Positions 8,408-16,078 of a stretch of 53,892 bases of DNA are shown piece by piece; the first letter of the stretch is position 1, and each line of letters starts with the position of its first letter. Source of the stretch: Mycobacterium sp. ACS4054 (GTDB lineage Bacteria; Actinomycetota; Actinomycetes; Mycobacteriales; Mycobacteriaceae). Made by a program: the position numbers and the translations under genes. Where the stretch lies: positions 1 to 53,892 of the forward strand of contig NZ_LZHV01000024.1 in NCBI RefSeq assembly GCF_001667275.1, written 5' to 3'. The notes beneath the pieces were generated by a model. It was not told where the DNA came from. It saw nothing but the letters and a program-made list of their open reading frames with translations, and searched no databases.

Positions 8408-9307
8408 ATGACGACAAATGCGGGTGCCCGCCTGCTGGACGGGCGCGCAGTGGTGGTGGCCGGCGGCAGCCGCGGGATCGGGCGCGCGGTCGCCGAACTG
8501 CTCGGCGCGTTGGGCGCCGGCGTGGTGGTGAACGGGCGTGACGCGGACGCGGTCGAGGAGACCGTCGTCGCAATCACGGCGGCCGGCGGGCGGGCCAGCG
8601 CGGTGGTCGGTTCCGCGGACGAGGAGCGCATCGCGGGTGCGCTGGTCGACGACTGCGTGCGCAGCCACGGGCGGCTGGACGCCCTGATCAACTGTGCCGG
8701 CATCGCCGAGTCGGCCGGGTCGTCGATCCTGAACATCTCGCCGGAGGACTTCGACCGCCTGATCAGCGCCCACCTCGGGACGGCGTTCCATACGTGCCGC
8801 GCGGCGGCCCGCGTCATGGCCGCCCAAGGCCACGGGGCCATCGTCAACACCAGTTCGGTGGCGTTTCTGGGTGATTACGGCGGGACCGGCTATCCCGCGG
8901 GCAAGGGGGCGGTGAACGCCCTGACCATGGCGATCGCGGCCGAACTCAAGGCCCACGGCGTACGGGCCAACGTGGTGTGTCCCGGGGCCAGGACGCGCCT
9001 GTCCAGCGGCGCCGAGTACGAGGAACACATCGCGGACCTGCACCGCCGGGGGCTGCTGGACGAAATGACCATGCGCGCCTCGCTGGACAGCGCGCCGCCG
9101 GCCTTCGTGGCCCCGGTCTACGCCTATCTGGTGAGCGACTTGGCCCGGGCGGTGACGGGCCAAATCCTGGTTACCGCAGGCGGATTCGTCGGCCGCTTCG
9201 ACCGGCCGGCGCCGCGGCTGCTGGGCTACCGCGACCACCACGAGGCCGAACCCTGGTCGATTGACGACCTGCACAAGATGATCGGCGCCGCGCAACCCGC
9301 GCGCTGA
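8408..9307 (+). CDS. Short-chain dehydrogenase/reductase (SDR)
   Basis: The 299-residue product starts MTTNAGARLLDGRAVVVAGG at the ATG at 8408. An upstream in-frame extension of 70 codons is Arg-rich and unlike coding sequence, so it was dropped. The Rossmann glycine motif GGSRGIG (residues 19-25), the NAG-like motif NCAGIAE and the catalytic Ser149/150, Tyr162 and Lys166 (YPAGK) are present, so it should be an active NAD(P)(H)-dependent oxidoreductase. The C-terminal 35 residues (FVGRFDRPAPRLLGYRDHHEAEPWSIDDL) are longer than in a basic SDR and resemble multifunctional-enzyme-like SDRs. The substrate is unknown. It is transcribed alone, divergent from the sigma factor unit. Confidence 0.85.
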   Translation: MTTNAGARLLDGRAVVVAGGSRGIGRAVAELLGALGAGVVVNGRDADAVEETVVAITAAGGRASAVVGSADEERIAGALVDDCVRSHGRLDALINCAGIAESAGSSILNISPEDFDRLISAHLGTAFHTCRAAARVMAAQGHGAIVNTSSVAFLGDYGGTGYPAGKGAVNALTMAIAAELKAHGVRANVVCPGARTRLSSGAEYEEHIADLHRRGLLDEMTMRASLDSAPPAFVAPVYAYLVSDLARAVTGQILVTAGGFVGRFDRPAPRLLGYRDHHEAEPWSIDDLHKMIGAAQPAR

Positions 9308-9483
9308 GCCCGCCGCGGCCAATTGGCAGCAAACCGATCCCGGCGCGTCGAGGGTGCGGCCCGCCGGACCGGGCGCTGCGTCCGAGACGCACCGTGATTT
9401 CGCCCTCGATCCACTCCGAAGTCGCACGTTGTGGGGGCGGGCGGCCTACGCTGTCCTGCGAACCGCAGGAGGGTGTTTTGACA

Positions 9484-10269
9484 ATGCAACCGAACCCGCT
9501 CGACCCGGTGGCCAGCGAACGGCTGTCGCATGCAGGCAAAGTGTTCACTTCCGATCTGTCGATCAACGAATTCGCCTTGCTGCACGGGGCCGGGTTCGAG
9601 CCGATCGAACTCGTGATGGGCGTCTCGGTCTATCACGTCGGCTACCAGTTCACCGGGATCCGGCAACAATCCGAACTTCCCGTGCTCACCGACGCGACCT
9701 ATCGCGCGCGCTGGAATGCGATGTCGCGGATGCAGGCGGAGGCCGATTCGCTGGGCGCCGACGGCGTGGTCGGCGTCCGCCTCGAATGGCGCCATCAGGG
9801 CGAGGGCGAGCATCTGGAGTTCATCGCGGTCGGAACCGCGGTGCGATACGTCGCGAAGCCCGGCGCCTACCGGCGCCCCAACGGGCAAGCGTTCACCAGC
9901 CACCTGTCCGGGCAGGATCTGACGACCCTCCTGCGATCCGGATTCGCCCCGGTGGCGTTCGTGATGGGGAACTGCGTGTTTCACATTGCCGTGCAAGGGT
10001 TTTTGCGCACCCTGAGCCAGGTTGGCCGCAACGCCGAGATGCCTCAGTGGACGCAGGGCAGCTACCAGGCCCGGGAGTTGGCGATGTCCCGGATGCAAAG
10101 CGAGGCCGAGCGCGACGGCGGAACCGGCGTCGTCGGCGTGCACTTCGCGATTTCGAACTACGCGTGGGGACACCACACGGTCGAGTTCTACGTGGCCGGC
10201 ACCGCGGTGCGGCGCGGCGGTGAGGCGCAAACGCTGACCCCGTCGTTCGTCCTGCCCATGAGCGATTGA
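9484..10269 (+). CDS. Tandem YbjQ-domain (UPF0145) protein
   Basis: The 261-residue protein consists of two copies of a roughly 110-residue YbjQ/heavy-metal-binding-like domain. The signature helix and strand occur twice: SRMQAEADSLGADGVVGVRLEW in the first half and SRMQSEAERDGGTGVVGVHFAI in the second. YbjQ proteins form pentamers; their biochemical role is not settled. The ATG at 9484 is taken as the start, but a TTG at 9478 sits at better spacing from the AGGAGG at 9467-9472 and may be used. The next gene overlaps its stop codon, so the two are coupled. Confidence 0.75.
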   Translation: MQPNPLDPVASERLSHAGKVFTSDLSINEFALLHGAGFEPIELVMGVSVYHVGYQFTGIRQQSELPVLTDATYRARWNAMSRMQAEADSLGADGVVGVRLEWRHQGEGEHLEFIAVGTAVRYVAKPGAYRRPNGQAFTSHLSGQDLTTLLRSGFAPVAFVMGNCVFHIAVQGFLRTLSQVGRNAEMPQWTQGSYQARELAMSRMQSEAERDGGTGVVGVHFAISNYAWGHHTVEFYVAGTAVRRGGEAQTLTPSFVLPMSD

Positions 10270-10643
10270 TGACGACCCTCGATCACCAGCGCGTCGGCCA
10301 GGCGGTCGGAACGGCTTTGGCGGGGCCCGGGGGAGTCGGGCTGGTGCTGCGGGTGTTCTGCGGGGTTCCGGGGGTGATCCTGGTCCCCGCGCGGCGGGGC
10401 TTCTTCCGGTCCCAGCCGGAGCGGGTGCAGATCGGCGACTGGCGTTATGAGGTTACCGCCGACGGCCGCCTGAGCGCCGCGCACGTGGTCAACGGGATCG
10501 TCCTGGCCGAGGAGGTGCTCGCCGCCGGTGCCGTCGGGCCGCACATCGCTCGCGCACTCGGGCAGCTGGTGAACAGCTACGGCCCGACGATCATGCCCAA
10601 CGTCGATGCGGCCCTCGAGGTCCTCGAGGCCGGGCCGCGGTGA
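10269..10643 (+). CDS. Conserved hypothetical protein coupled to YbjQ gene
   Basis: This 124-residue protein starts at an ATG that shares its A with the stop of the preceding gene (TGATG). It has no signal peptide or clear membrane segment. The first 60 residues are Gly- and Val-rich with a basic patch (PARRGFFRSQPERVQIGDWRYEV); the second half (AAHVVNGIVLAEEVLAAGAVGPHIARALGQLVNSYG) looks helical. I do not recognise a family with certainty. Tight coupling suggests that it acts with the YbjQ-domain protein. Confidence 0.7.
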   Translation: MTTLDHQRVGQAVGTALAGPGGVGLVLRVFCGVPGVILVPARRGFFRSQPERVQIGDWRYEVTADGRLSAAHVVNGIVLAEEVLAAGAVGPHIARALGQLVNSYGPTIMPNVDAALEVLEAGPR

Positions 10644-10659
10644 CGCCGGGCGCCCCCGC

Positions 10660-11322
10660 CTAGAGGCGACCGGCCGCGAAGTCGGCCGCCTGGTCGACCA
10701 AGCCCGCCTCGACGTACTGGCGGTGGGCGACCGGGTTGCCGGCGTCCGAGCACACCGGGTCGCCGGGCACGCACAACTCGATGGTCTTGCCCGCGTACTG
10801 CGGGCCGATCGTCACGGGCGGCTCGTTGAGGATGCTCATGAACTGGCTCGATGGTTTCCCGAAAAGCGCGATGGCGGCCACGTGGTTGGAGACCTCGGCC
10901 GGCATCGGCTGCAGCGACCGGACCAGGTGCACCCCGTCCGGCACCGCGCTTTCGGTGACGAAACCCATCACGGCCGCGCCCTGCGAGTATCCGCCCAGCA
11001 CCATCCGGGTTCTGGGGCAGGACACCGCCATGTGTTCGACATGCGCGCCGGCGTCGCTGATGCCGTCCGCGGCCCGGGGGAAGTCCGTGGTCGCCGGGTA
11101 GTCGACCGGATAGACGCCGAGTGACCTGCCGCCCACGTGCGAGCGCAGGGTGTCGACGAAACTCTGGCCGATCCGGCCGACGCCCGGCGGCTCGTTGGTG
11201 CCCCGGGCGAACACCACCTCGACGTCGGGGCACGGCTCGGCTGCCGCGACCGGAGCGACGGTGAGGGCCGAAAAGGGTAGAAGGACAGCACAAATCAGCT
11301 TGCCGAGGGTGTTCGCCTGCAC
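10660..11322 (-). CDS. Secreted cutinase-family serine esterase (CULP)
   Basis: The 220-residue protein has a typical Sec signal peptide (about 1-27, ending VAPVAAA). The mature part is a cutinase-like alpha/beta hydrolase: FARGTNEPPGVGRIGQSFVDTLR near the N terminus, the nucleophile elbow GGYSQGAAV, the catalytic Asp in CVPGDPVCSDAGN and a His in VAHRQYVEAG. Paired cysteines fit the conserved disulphides. Mycobacterial members hydrolyse lipid esters at the cell surface. The start is a GTG at 11322. A perfect 8-bp dyad lies nine bases upstream and may regulate it. Confidence 0.9.
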   Translation of the reverse strand: MQANTLGKLICAVLLPFSALTVAPVAAAEPCPDVEVVFARGTNEPPGVGRIGQSFVDTLRSHVGGRSLGVYPVDYPATTDFPRAADGISDAGAHVEHMAVSCPRTRMVLGGYSQGAAVMGFVTESAVPDGVHLVRSLQPMPAEVSNHVAAIALFGKPSSQFMSILNEPPVTIGPQYAGKTIELCVPGDPVCSDAGNPVAHRQYVEAGLVDQAADFAAGRL

Positions 11323-11330
11323 AGCGTGAT

Positions 11331-11349
11331 TTTGTCACAGGGTGACAAA
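11331..11349. promoter_or_regulatory. Perfect inverted repeat in front of cutinase gene
   Basis: The sequence TTTGTCAC-AGG-GTGACAAA is a perfect 8-bp dyad with a 3-bp centre, nine bases before the cutinase start and 35 bases after the end of the next gene on the same strand. A symmetric 19-bp site at this position looks like an operator overlapping the promoter or 5' end. It is not the mycobacterial CRP consensus (TGTGA-N6-TCACA). A short terminator stem is the alternative, but no T tract follows. Confidence 0.4.
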
Positions 11350-11384
11350 GTGCGCGCGTTATGAGGTTGCGGCCGAGGCCGGGG

Positions 11385-11861
11385 TTACCCCGGCGTGTCC
11401 GCGCCCGGGCCGTGGGGTCGTCGGTGCAGGTACGAGGTGGCGGCGCGCAGCGCGCCGCGAAACGCATACACGGCGCTCACGATGGTGAGGAGGATCAGCA
11501 AGATGAACATCGGCAGCCAATTGCCCCTGCTGTGGTCGACGTCCCACCAGATGAAGGTGAACAGCACCGCGCAGATGACGAGCACCATGTCGCGCCAGTT
11601 TCCCCGGTACGACAGCGCCGCCCTGCGCAGCGCCTGATTCCGGTCCGCGATCGCGACCAGGTCGTCGATGCGCGCGTCGATGCTGCGTTGCAAATCGGCG
11701 CGCCGCTTGGTGGCCTCGGGTGGCAGCCGTTCCAGCAAGTCCATGTCCTGCGCGATCAGGCCGCGATAGTCCGGTCCCCTGAACTGCCCTGCGGCGATGG
11801 CCAGCATGGCGCCGCCGAAAACGGGTGCACTATTGAGTGCGATCTGCCCCAGGCCCGCCAT
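11385..11861 (-). CDS. Small integral membrane protein, unknown function
   Basis: A 158-residue protein. Residues about 8-26 form a weakly hydrophobic segment; residues 30-85 are hydrophilic and probably helical (two possible coiled stretches, with PPEATKRRADLQRSIDARIDDLVAIADRNQAL). Two transmembrane helices follow, at about 93-109 and 116-135, and a short basic tail with His and Arg. No family is recognised. It begins 44 bp after the TetR gene upstream on the same strand and may be cotranscribed with it. Confidence 0.65.
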   Translation of the reverse strand: MAGLGQIALNSAPVFGGAMLAIAAGQFRGPDYRGLIAQDMDLLERLPPEATKRRADLQRSIDARIDDLVAIADRNQALRRAALSYRGNWRDMVLVICAVLFTFIWWDVDHSRGNWLPMFILLILLTIVSAVYAFRGALRAATSYLHRRPHGPGADTPG

Positions 11862-11905
11862 GCCCGCTCCTTCCGGTGGTCGTCAACGCCGCTCGCTGAC
11901 GTAGG

Positions 11906-12571
11906 TCAGGATGCCTTGGAAGGGCGCCGTCGCGTGCGCTGCGGCTCGGGGCCTTGCAGCGCGTCCATCGCGCGCATCATTTGCGGATACGCGATCGCCG
12001 GCCCGAGCCAACGGGTGAGGTATCGGCGCAGATCGGCACCGCTGCGCGCGGGCCGCCCGGGGTCGGTGAGGAAGGAGTGCAGCAACCGGAGGCTGAACTC
12101 GTTCAGTTCGTCGAGGCCGGCGTCGTCGAAACCGTAGCTCTCCCAATCGATGTCGTAGCGGTGCAGCATCGACCGGCCGAATGCCAGGGCGGTGTCCGAC
12201 ACGATCGAGACCTTATGGCCCCTGCGTTGATTGAGCACGAACTCGACCTGGTTGTCGCAGGCCAGTTCCTCGATGGCGAACGCCAGGCCTTCGGTCATGG
12301 CCACCACCGGGTCCGTCACGCCCTCGAGGTGGGCGGCCATCCGATCCAGGAAGCCGTCGGCCGAGCGCATCGCCGACGCCACCAACAGCGCCTGCGTGCC
12401 GGGGAAGTATCGATAGACCGTCTGCCGGGTGACCCCGAGCGCCCGCGCCACATCGGCGATCCGGAGCGCGGAGCCGCGTTCCTCGACGATCGTGTCGGCC
12501 GCATCCAGGATGCGCTCGATGGCCTCCTCGTCGGAGGCGGGCGTGTTTCCTGCCCAACCGTGACTGCGCAT
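11906..12571 (-). CDS. TetR-family transcriptional regulator
   Basis: The 221-residue protein has an N-terminal helix-turn-helix at about residues 16-65: EAIERILDAADTIVEERGSALRIADVARALGVTRQTVYRYFPGTQALLVA. A helical effector domain and a basic C-terminal tail (PEPQRTRRRPSKAS) follow. It is followed by the small membrane protein and, beyond it, the cutinase, both on the same strand; these are its most likely neighbours in function, but no ligand can be proposed. Confidence 0.87.
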   Translation of the reverse strand: MRSHGWAGNTPASDEEAIERILDAADTIVEERGSALRIADVARALGVTRQTVYRYFPGTQALLVASAMRSADGFLDRMAAHLEGVTDPVVAMTEGLAFAIEELACDNQVEFVLNQRRGHKVSIVSDTALAFGRSMLHRYDIDWESYGFDDAGLDELNEFSLRLLHSFLTDPGRPARSGADLRRYLTRWLGPAIAYPQMMRAMDALQGPEPQRTRRRPSKAS

Positions 12572-12717
12572 CTAACGAGCGGCAAACCCGTAGTCGGTGA
12601 ACCCCACAGCTGGATAATAGCCTCTGGGAGGGGTCTGATCAGTCCGGATGTGCACCGCGCGTCGGGCACGGCGGAAAGCCCGAACCGCGGGCCGCTAATC
12701 CGTTGCCGCGCCGCCGG

Positions 12718-13281
12718 TTAGGCCACCGAGGCGCCCAGGATGAGGTTGACGGCCTCGTCGAGCTGGCCCGCGATCTCGTCGAAGCTGACGAAGCGGGCCG
12801 TCATCAGGGCGCCGGAGAAGGTCATCTGCAGCGTGGATTTCACGGCGCGGGGCCAACCCGGCCCGAGGGCGGCACCGATCCGCGTGGACACCTCGTGGCC
12901 GATCTGCTCCCGAATCGGCTTGACCGCCGGGTCGTCCGCCATCAGGGCCGCGCCACAGGCGGCGGTCAGCTCGGGTTCGTCGGCGACCACCACGGCCATG
13001 TCCCGCAGCGTCGCGCTGACCCGCGTCTTCGTCGTGTCGTTGACGTCGGTGTGCACCGGCAGCTCGCGCAGGAATCGCAGGTATACCGCCGCCACCAACG
13101 CGCTCTTGGACGGGAAGTAGGTGTAGGCGCTGGCCGGCGATACTCCGGCGCGGGTCGCCACCGAGCGCATCGTCAGCCGTGCGTAGGACGACTCGCGCAG
13201 CTCCTCCAGCCCGGCGTCGAGGACCTTGCGGATCGTCTGCCCCGGCCGGCGGTCCGACCGCCGCGCCGCATCTCTAGACAC
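12718..13281 (-). CDS. TetR-family transcriptional regulator
   Basis: The 187-residue protein starts at a GTG at 13281. The DNA-binding domain is at about 14-65: TIRKVLDAGLEELRESSYARLTMRSVATRAGVSPASAYTYFPSKSALVAAVY. The remainder is a short helical ligand-binding domain. It is divergent from a methyltransferase gene 111 bp away, and two near-identical 12-bp sites flank the shared promoter; one of them overlaps the regulator's own start codon. Self-repression together with control of the methyltransferase is therefore a reasonable inference. Confidence 0.88.
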   Translation of the reverse strand: MSRDAARRSDRRPGQTIRKVLDAGLEELRESSYARLTMRSVATRAGVSPASAYTYFPSKSALVAAVYLRFLRELPVHTDVNDTTKTRVSATLRDMAVVVADEPELTAACGAALMADDPAVKPIREQIGHEVSTRIGAALGPGWPRAVKSTLQMTFSGALMTARFVSFDEIAGQLDEAVNLILGASVA

Positions 13282-13353
13282 CCGTCCAGTGTAGGAAGGC
13301 GTTCTCCGCGGTGGCCCGGTGTCCGCCGCAAGTGTTTTACGGACAGCCGTCCA
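13277..13353. promoter_or_regulatory. Paired candidate TetR operators in divergent promoter
   Basis: GACACCCGTCCA at 13277-13288 and GACAGCCGTCCA at 13342-13353 differ at one base and lie 65 bp apart, both in the tetR/methyltransferase divergent region. The second is a partial dyad, GGAC-AGCC-GTCC. Sites of this TGGACG-N-TGTC type (minus strand) are typical of TetR operators. The first covers the regulator's GTG start codon. Confidence 0.5.
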
Positions 13354-13392
13354 GAATCAGTCGGCGAAGCGGTTGGCTCTAGAGTGGCGACC

Positions 13393-13938
13393 ATGGCCGA
13401 GGCGGACCGGCATCGCTGGGACGAGCGGTACGCGACCCAGACACCGCCGTCGGTGGAGGCGGTGGGGCCGCCGGGGTTCCTGGCCCCCCACGCGGACGTA
13501 ATGCCCACTGCGGGAACGGCTCTCGATCTCGCGTGCGGGTCGGGGCTCGGCGCGGTGTGGCTCGCGAGGCGTGGGCTGCGGGTGCTCGGCTTGGACGTGT
13601 CACCCGTGGCGGTCGGCCAGGCGCGCGACCTGGCCCGGCGGGCCGGGGTGAGCGATCGGTGCGGCTTCGAGGCCGTCGACCTGGACGACGGGCTCCCAGC
13701 CGGGCCGCCGGTGAACGTCATCCTGTGCCACCGATTCCGCGACCGGCGCCTCGACCGGGCGATCATCGACCGGCTGGCACCCGGCGGGCTGCTGGCGATC
13801 GCGGTGCTCAGTGAGGTCGGGGGCGCCCCCGGGCCGTTTCGCGCGGCCGCGGGGGAGCTCACCGCGGCATTTGCCGAACTCGACTTGGTCGCCGCCGGCG
13901 AGGGCGAGGGTCAGGCCTGGTTGCTGGCGCGGGCGTGA
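13393..13938 (+). CDS. Class I SAM-dependent methyltransferase
   Basis: The 181-residue protein starts MAEADRHRWDERYATQTPPS, the opening typical of small methyltransferases related to tellurite-resistance or thiopurine types (HRWDERY). The SAM-binding motif I is LDLACGSGLGAVWLA, followed by LGLDVSPVAVGQA and a motif II segment VNVILCHRFRD. The longer frame upstream overlaps tetR in antisense and was rejected. It is divergent from the TetR gene and ends two bases from the convergent nitrile hydratase activator gene. The substrate is unknown. Confidence 0.8.
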   Translation: MAEADRHRWDERYATQTPPSVEAVGPPGFLAPHADVMPTAGTALDLACGSGLGAVWLARRGLRVLGLDVSPVAVGQARDLARRAGVSDRCGFEAVDLDDGLPAGPPVNVILCHRFRDRRLDRAIIDRLAPGGLLAIAVLSEVGGAPGPFRAAAGELTAAFAELDLVAAGEGEGQAWLLARA

Positions 13939-13940
13939 CG

Positions 13941-14294
13941 TCAGGATTCGAGCCTGGCGCGCACCGCCGCCAGCCGCCCGGCCAACTCGTCCTCGTCGAT
14001 GACGCCGCGTGCCACGAGCGAGTGTGCCAGCGCCATCAAGCGGTTCTCCGGATAGGGGAGGCCGGCGTACACGGTCGCCGACAGGGCGTCCTCTTCGTCG
14101 CGCCGGTCGGTGAAACTCAAAATGTCCGGGCCGCAAGGGCTTCGGTCGAGGGCGTCGCACATGCCGTCGAGGCTCGTTTTCCACGGCGGTACGGGATTGG
14201 CCACCCCGTACTCGGCCGCCATCCGACTCCAAACCTGGTTGCGCTCGACGATCTTCCTCAGCGGTGCGATCGCCGGCTCAGCGGGCGTGCTCAC
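13941..14294 (-). CDS. Nitrile hydratase activator/accessory protein
   Basis: This 117-residue protein starts at a GTG at 14294, 13 bp after the alpha-subunit gene. Its core (FTDRRDEEDALSATVYAGLPYPENRLMALAHSLVARGVIDEDELAGRLAAVRARLE) resembles the N-terminal half of the beta subunit encoded two genes upstream. That is the known relationship for activators of cobalt-type nitrile hydratases (NhlE type), which carry the alpha subunit and insert cobalt by subunit swapping. The order beta, alpha, activator is also that of known cobalt-type operons. A role as a separate small structural subunit, as in toyocamycin nitrile hydratase or thiocyanate hydrolase, is the alternative. Confidence 0.75.
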   Translation of the reverse strand: MSTPAEPAIAPLRKIVERNQVWSRMAAEYGVANPVPPWKTSLDGMCDALDRSPCGPDILSFTDRRDEEDALSATVYAGLPYPENRLMALAHSLVARGVIDEDELAGRLAAVRARLES

Positions 14295-14307
14295 GTGTTT
14301 GGCTCCA

Positions 14308-15012
14308 TCAATGTTCGACGGGATGCGTGGCGGGGCGGGTTTGGGTGATCGCGTTCGTCGTCACCCCGGGCTTGGGCAGCGCGACACCGATCAGGCAGTC
14401 GCGGGTGACGATCTCGGCCAGCTGGTCCTCCGTCCAGCCCTCGGTTCCCTCGGGCCGCACGGGCATCACCATGAAGCGGTGCTTCTGATTGGAGTCCTCG
14501 ACCCGGATCTCGACGTCTTCCGGCAGATACAGGCCGAACTCCGCGAGCACCTGGCGCGGCCAGCGCACGATGCGGCGGCGAAAGTTTGGCGTCCGGTACC
14601 ACTCCGGTGAGTTGCCGAGGATCGGTCGCGGATAGCACGAGCACAGCGTGCACACGATGACGTGATGCAGGGTGGGCGTGTCCTCGAGGACGTGAAAAGC
14701 CGTGAAGTCGCTGGGTGTTCCGAAACCCGTGGGTTCGAACCAGTCGACCCCGACCTCCTTGCTGGCCGCCAGCGGGTCGGACAGCGTCAGCCTCTTGTAG
14801 TCCGGGTCGAGCCACGCCCGGGCCACCATGTGGGCGGCCGGCGTGGGACCGATCTGTTCGGCGTACTCGGTGAAGCGGCGATGCTCCTCCGCCGTGAAAA
14901 TGCCCTTCTCGATGCACAATTCGCGCAACGCGATCTCGAGGACTTCGAAGTCGGTGACCTCGTCGACCATTGGTGCGGCGGTGCGGTCGTGATCGTGGTC
15001 GTGATCGGCCAT
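14308..15012 (-). CDS. Cobalt-type nitrile hydratase, alpha subunit
   Basis: The 234-residue protein contains the metal-binding claw CTLCSC at residues 121-126 (C121, C124, S125, C126). Threonine after the first cysteine is the hallmark of the cobalt (noncorrin) class; iron enzymes have Ser. C124 and C126 would be the post-translationally oxidised cysteines. The N terminus is unusual: MADHDHDHDR has alternating His and Asp and could bind metal. The enzyme hydrates nitriles to amides in the cytoplasm. The start at 15012 removes a long upstream extension that lies antisense inside other sequence. The beta-subunit gene is 50 bp upstream. Confidence 0.9.
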   Translation of the reverse strand: MADHDHDHDRTAAPMVDEVTDFEVLEIALRELCIEKGIFTAEEHRRFTEYAEQIGPTPAAHMVARAWLDPDYKRLTLSDPLAASKEVGVDWFEPTGFGTPSDFTAFHVLEDTPTLHHVIVCTLCSCYPRPILGNSPEWYRTPNFRRRIVRWPRQVLAEFGLYLPEDVEIRVEDSNQKHRFMVMPVRPEGTEGWTEDQLAEIVTRDCLIGVALPKPGVTTNAITQTRPATHPVEH

Positions 15013-15062
15013 GCGGGAAGTCCTTTCGCGATTCGATGAGGGCACGTTCGAAGGGGGCGGGA

Positions 15063-15902
15063 CTAACCGGCGGCCTCGAGCCAGCGCTCGGGGAGCTCGG
15101 TCTGCAGCGTGTCGTTGGCCGGCCCGGTATAGCCGTCCCACAGCTCGGAGAGGTTGAACCGCACGATGTAGAACCATTCGGGTTTTTGATCGGGGGCGTC
15201 CCACGTCTCGTCCTCGGCCGCGGGGCTTTCGTAGGAGACCGCCGCGATCTCCCCGGTGGCGCCCCGGACGTACTCCTGCGTGCGGGTGTAGAACAGCACG
15301 GGCAGCTCCCGGACCGAAACCCTTTCCCCGACTGCGAACTTCGGGGTGCCGGCCTGTCCGGCATACACCTGTGGATCGCCCTTGCCGACGGCGTGGAGGT
15401 GGTGCTCGTTGCGCCGCACCCCCTCGGGATCCCCTTCGCAGCGGGGCTCGGCGGCCAAGGCTCTGCCTTGCAGCCCGCCCGCGTAGCGCGCCTTGATTTC
15501 GGCCATTCGTTCCGCCAGCTCGCTCAGGCCGATGTGGTGTTTCTCGACGAGGACGCGCGCCACCGCAAGCAGCCACCGGCCGTAGTAGGGCAGCCCGAGA
15601 TAGATCGTGCGGCCGAGGTCGACGTTGCCCATCCTGCGCCGTTCCTCGGACAGCCAGATCCCGCGCCAGCCGAGCAGCTCGCACATGACGTAGGTGTTCT
15701 CTTCCCACATCTCGTACTGCTTGTTCTCGAAGCTCAACGGGGCGTCCGGCTCGCCCCCGACATCGTGCGGGGTCTTGGTGTAGGCGGCGAAGCGGTCGTG
15801 ATCGATGAGGTCGGGTGTTGGCGCATCAGGGAGTTCGGGGTAGGACGACTTGAGGCGGGCCACCAAGTCGAGCTGGTTCGTCCGGTCCCGGGGAGTCGCC
15901 AT
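15063..15902 (-). CDS. Nitrile hydratase, beta subunit
   Basis: From the ATG at 15902, preceded by GGAGG, the product is 279 residues; an upstream in-frame ATG at 16001 is less likely. The N-terminal helical part (about 40-150: FENKQYEMWEENTYVMCELLGWRGIW and LGRTIYLGLPYYGRWLLAVARVLVEKHHI) matches the nitrile hydratase beta/activator fold. The C-terminal part has the SH3-like barrel expected of beta subunits (FAVGERVSVRELPVLFYTRTQEYVRGATGEI). It is the first gene of the beta-alpha-activator operon. The longer linker compared with classical beta subunits resembles three-part relatives, so thiocyanate hydrolase-like specificity cannot be excluded. Confidence 0.85.
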   Translation of the reverse strand: MATPRDRTNQLDLVARLKSSYPELPDAPTPDLIDHDRFAAYTKTPHDVGGEPDAPLSFENKQYEMWEENTYVMCELLGWRGIWLSEERRRMGNVDLGRTIYLGLPYYGRWLLAVARVLVEKHHIGLSELAERMAEIKARYAGGLQGRALAAEPRCEGDPEGVRRNEHHLHAVGKGDPQVYAGQAGTPKFAVGERVSVRELPVLFYTRTQEYVRGATGEIAAVSYESPAAEDETWDAPDQKPEWFYIVRFNLSELWDGYTGPANDTLQTELPERWLEAAG

Positions 15903-16078
15903 GAGACCTCCGCTCGCCGTCGCGATCTTGATGTTGCGGTCGTGGGCAAGCCAGCCGCACCGCGGTCCATTGTCCAACGAATCCGCGCTCGCCCGCGGCA
16001 AGATCGCGCAACTGCGGCGTGCGATGCGGCGTGTCTTTTCCCATCCTGCCGATCGGCGTGTCGGGTAAGGTCACGCGC

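Noticed and set aside
8171..9427. Minus-strand open frame of 418 codons over the SDR
   Set aside because: The SDR on the plus strand has all catalytic motifs; the opposite frame has none.
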